A DNA stretch of 64,000 bases from Nemertoderma westbladi (lineage: Eukaryota > Xenacoelomorpha > Nemertodermatida > Nemertodermatidae): positions 92,072 to 156,071 of the forward strand of contig JAUCBJ010007177.1 of the NCBI GenBank assembly GCA_032718475.1, written 5' to 3'. This document shows, piece after piece, positions 61,951-64,000 of this stretch (within the stretch, counting starts at the first letter, position 1; every line of letters starts with the position of its first letter). A model generated the notes under the pieces. That model was not told the origin of the DNA. It saw nothing but the letters and a program-made list of their open reading frames with translations, and ran no database searches. Position numbers and translations under genes: made by a program.

Positions 61951-62643
61951 GCTTCCATTATTTTTATACTATTAAATAATTAATTTACATAATAATAAAT
62001 AAGACAGTGTCTTCGCCAAACAAGTATGTCACGTAAATTATTATTAGGCAGGGAGTTGAGATAGGTATTTATTAAGAAATGTGTTTAATGGGTAGCAGCA
62101 GTCATATGGTACACGACACCGACAGTATCCTTCCTTGGAGAGATGCCTTAGTTGGGTTACAAAATGTTCAAAGTTACTTTTATTCCACACCTCTGCAGGT
62201 ATTTCATAAGACAAAGAAACTCAATTCAAATTAACATGACCAGTTTATGCTGGACGATCTATCGCTTCCTGAGGACAAAGAAGCTATCAAATGACCAGTT
62301 CTAGACCAGAGTCGGCCTTGAACGAACACGCGAGAACCCTTGGAAATCGGGCTAAACATTTCATAGATTTTTATATTGTGGTCTTGCGTTATGTGTGTCC
62401 GGTGGTCCTGTCACCAGTGCAGTATCGTATGCACTTCCGTCTGCTGTGTACTGTAGTTGGTCTCTGTACGCGCCTCTTGCCTTCGTGCTATAGTACCAGC
62501 AGGATGATACAATGTCCAAGTGACGTTTCTACTTACTCGCTTACTCGTTACTGCTATCTACTGTTACTGTCATAGGCCTATCATAACCATTTATTCTTGT
62601 AAAGATGGTTTGGTTTATTATTTTGGTTAGGGTTAGTTGGTCA
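61951..62643. other. Non-coding stretch, no gene recognised
   Basis: Mixed-composition sequence. The open frames here (62,291-62,575 and a short plus-strand one from 62,110) match nothing recognised. Confidence 0.4.
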
Positions 62644-62771
62644 GGCCTCAACCCTAATTAAAACTGTCATGTAACCCTAACCCTAAGTCATAATCTAAGA
62701 AATTCCGCTAAATTTCTTAGATTATGACTTAGGGTTAGGGTTACATGACAGTTTTAATTAGGGTTGAGGCC
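62644..62771. repeat. Perfect 61-bp inverted repeat with 6-base loop
   Basis: Arms 62,644-62,704 and 62,711-62,771 are exact reverse complements around CCGCTA. Each arm holds a CCCTAACCCTAA two-unit telomere-like stretch. As RNA it would be a long perfect hairpin. Confidence 0.95.
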
Positions 62772-62980
62772 GCCACTACTGTAACCAGCGAATTTCATAC
62801 AGTATAAAAATCCAATGGCCGTGTAGGTACCCCATACCTGCAAACTGCATATTCCCGGCCTCCCTATGTACTACTGAGGTACCGGTACTTGGCTTGGCAG
62901 ACTTTTGACTTGACTGTTGGCCCGGCAAAGACACATCCGGCTAATATCCGGATAATATCCAGTTAAACCCCGCTAGCTTG

Positions 62981-63244
62981 GTTTTTAGCGTATTAATATC
63001 CGGCTGATAACTGGATAATGGTATCCGGTAATTCGCTGGAGAAAATATCCACTAGAAATCGTTGATTTAGCGTCACTTTAGCCTGTGAATAAATCGACCC
63101 AGTAAATAGCAGGTTTTTAGCGTATTAATATCCGGCTAATAACTGGATAATGGTATCCTGTAATTCGCTGGAGAAAATATCCACTAAAAATCGTTGATTT
63201 AGCGTCACTTTAGCGTGTGAATAAATCGACCCAATAAATAGCCG
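62981..63244. repeat. Tandem duplication, two 132-bp copies
   Basis: Both copies begin GTTTTTAGCGTATTAATATC and differ at only a few positions. Confidence 0.9.
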
Positions 63245-63381
63245 AGTTTTAGCTTATAGTTTAGCATGTAGAGGAGCTAAAACTAGCTGAGAGTAGCGGG
63301 ATTTTAGCACCAATTTAGTCGCTAAATATAGAATTAAATAGCGGTGTTCTAGCGACTGAGAGATGGTGGATGGAGACGTGT

Positions 63382-63406
63382 GGGGGGGGGGGGGGGGGGG
63401 GGGGGG
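63382..63406. repeat. Poly-G tract (about 25)
   Basis: Uninterrupted G run; length may be unreliable in the assembly. Confidence 0.9.
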
Positions 63407-63431
63407 TGGGTTGTACCTGACACATATCCTA

Positions 63432-63512
63432 TCTCGGTGAATTAATATCTCTTCTCAATGTTAAATTACTATTATTTTATGAAAAGGTGCAGGATAGAGT
63501 GGCACGTTATCC
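63432..63512 (+). repeat. Dispersed repeat, copy C
   Basis: TCTCGGTGAATTA, TTCTCAATGTTAAATTA and AGTGGCACGTTATCC align with copy A in the same order. Confidence 0.6.
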
Positions 63513-63520
63513 AGAGGGAA

Positions 63521-63541
63521 GGGGGGGGGGGGGGGGGGGGG
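63521..63541. repeat. Poly-G tract (about 21)
   Basis: G run directly after dispersed repeat copy C. Confidence 0.9.
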
Positions 63542-63754
63542 TTCAACGTTCAACGTCCCCCCGGGCGCACTGACTCAGGGGCTCTGAAATGTCAGGGAAT
63601 TCTTGTAAAAATAGGACAAATCAGTGAAAATTCAGGGATTGTGATACAGTATTTACAGGACATGTGTCTATAAGCGAAAATGTGGAAAAATTTTATCTGC
63701 TCGCTTCGCTCGCCATTCTCTATATTATAAGTGCACTAGGGATGCCACTGAGCC

Positions 63755-63842
63755 ACAGAGCTCCGGTTCCGGCAATCCGGAGCTCCGGGCCAATTTTCTG
63801 GTTCCGGCTCCGGGCAAATTAATCCGGAGCCAATCCGGATCT
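63755..63842. repeat. Degenerate CCGGAGC/GCTCCGG repeats
   Basis: Clustered GGTTCCGGC, ATCCGGAGC and GCTCCGGGC words in both orientations; low-complexity dyad-rich sequence with no gene. Confidence 0.6.
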
Positions 63843-64000
63843 TATGTTGTTGAAATTGGAATTAAAATAATAAGTTTTTCTGATGTATGAATTATGTAAA
63901 TATCATAGTAATTAACATAATAACTCATTAGTAATTTACAGGTTGTTTTTTTGAGTTTCCTGATAACCCCCCACCCCCCTTGTGAAATTGTTTAAATATT

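Noticed and set aside
62291-62575. 94-codon plus-strand frame
   Set aside because: No recognisable similarity, composition or splice context.
62644-62771. Telomere end
   Set aside because: Only two CCCTAA units in each arm of a hairpin, internal to the sequence.

Overview
The window looks like animal genomic DNA, probably from a marine invertebrate. The evidence is an intron-bearing exon of the spliceosome gene PRPF8 with canonical splice sites, a PINX1-like gene, a very large BEL/Pao LTR retrotransposon and many minisatellites and foldback repeats. Species cannot be named from the sequence. Everything that is clearly coding lies on the minus strand.

Layout. (1) 1-29,686: a tandem array of about 640 units (estimated from length; it continues past the left edge). 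(2) 29,650-29,841: a 64-codon PRPF8 exon. The array unit is a copy of the end of this exon: the last 38 bases plus the first 9 bases of the following intron, including the 5' splice site CAG|GTTAGT. The array therefore lies in the downstream intron and repeats the exon/intron boundary, splice donor included. This is the most striking feature of the window. (3) 29,842-31,411: non-coding, with one dispersed repeat. (4) 31,412-33,618 and 52,370-57,975: two halves of a 32-bp minisatellite with poly-G expansions, split by (5) an 18,751-bp minus-strand BEL/Pao element at 33,619-52,369 with 2,169-bp LTRs (no differences seen by eye), TG...CA ends and a perfect 5-bp target duplication CACTG. (6) 58,143-58,793: a PINX1-like single-exon reading frame. 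(7) 58,794-64,000: no recognisable gene; hairpins, foldback and tandem repeats.

The retroelement, read on the minus strand, has LTR, a 1.2-kb leader, a small acidic ORF, a gag-protease-RT-RNase H-integrase ORF of about 2,400 codons, the end of integrase in another frame, then an extra 1,224-codon ORF in the env position. That ORF encodes three CCHC zinc knuckles and an RG-rich tail, with no obvious envelope features. Two nucleotide-level signals overlay its coding sequence. One is nine 16-bp palindromes close to CAAACCCGCGGGTTTG, spaced 1.1-2.2 kb apart and read in all three codon frames as well as in non-coding DNA. The other is about 21 GGTAAG hexamers, most of them AG|GTAAG like 5' splice sites, confined to gag-pol and absent from the extra ORF. 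A candidate splice donor and acceptor would join the small acidic ORF to the extra ORF in frame.

Limits: all family calls are by eye from remembered motifs. Copy numbers are estimates, and the long array may be mis-sized by assembly.
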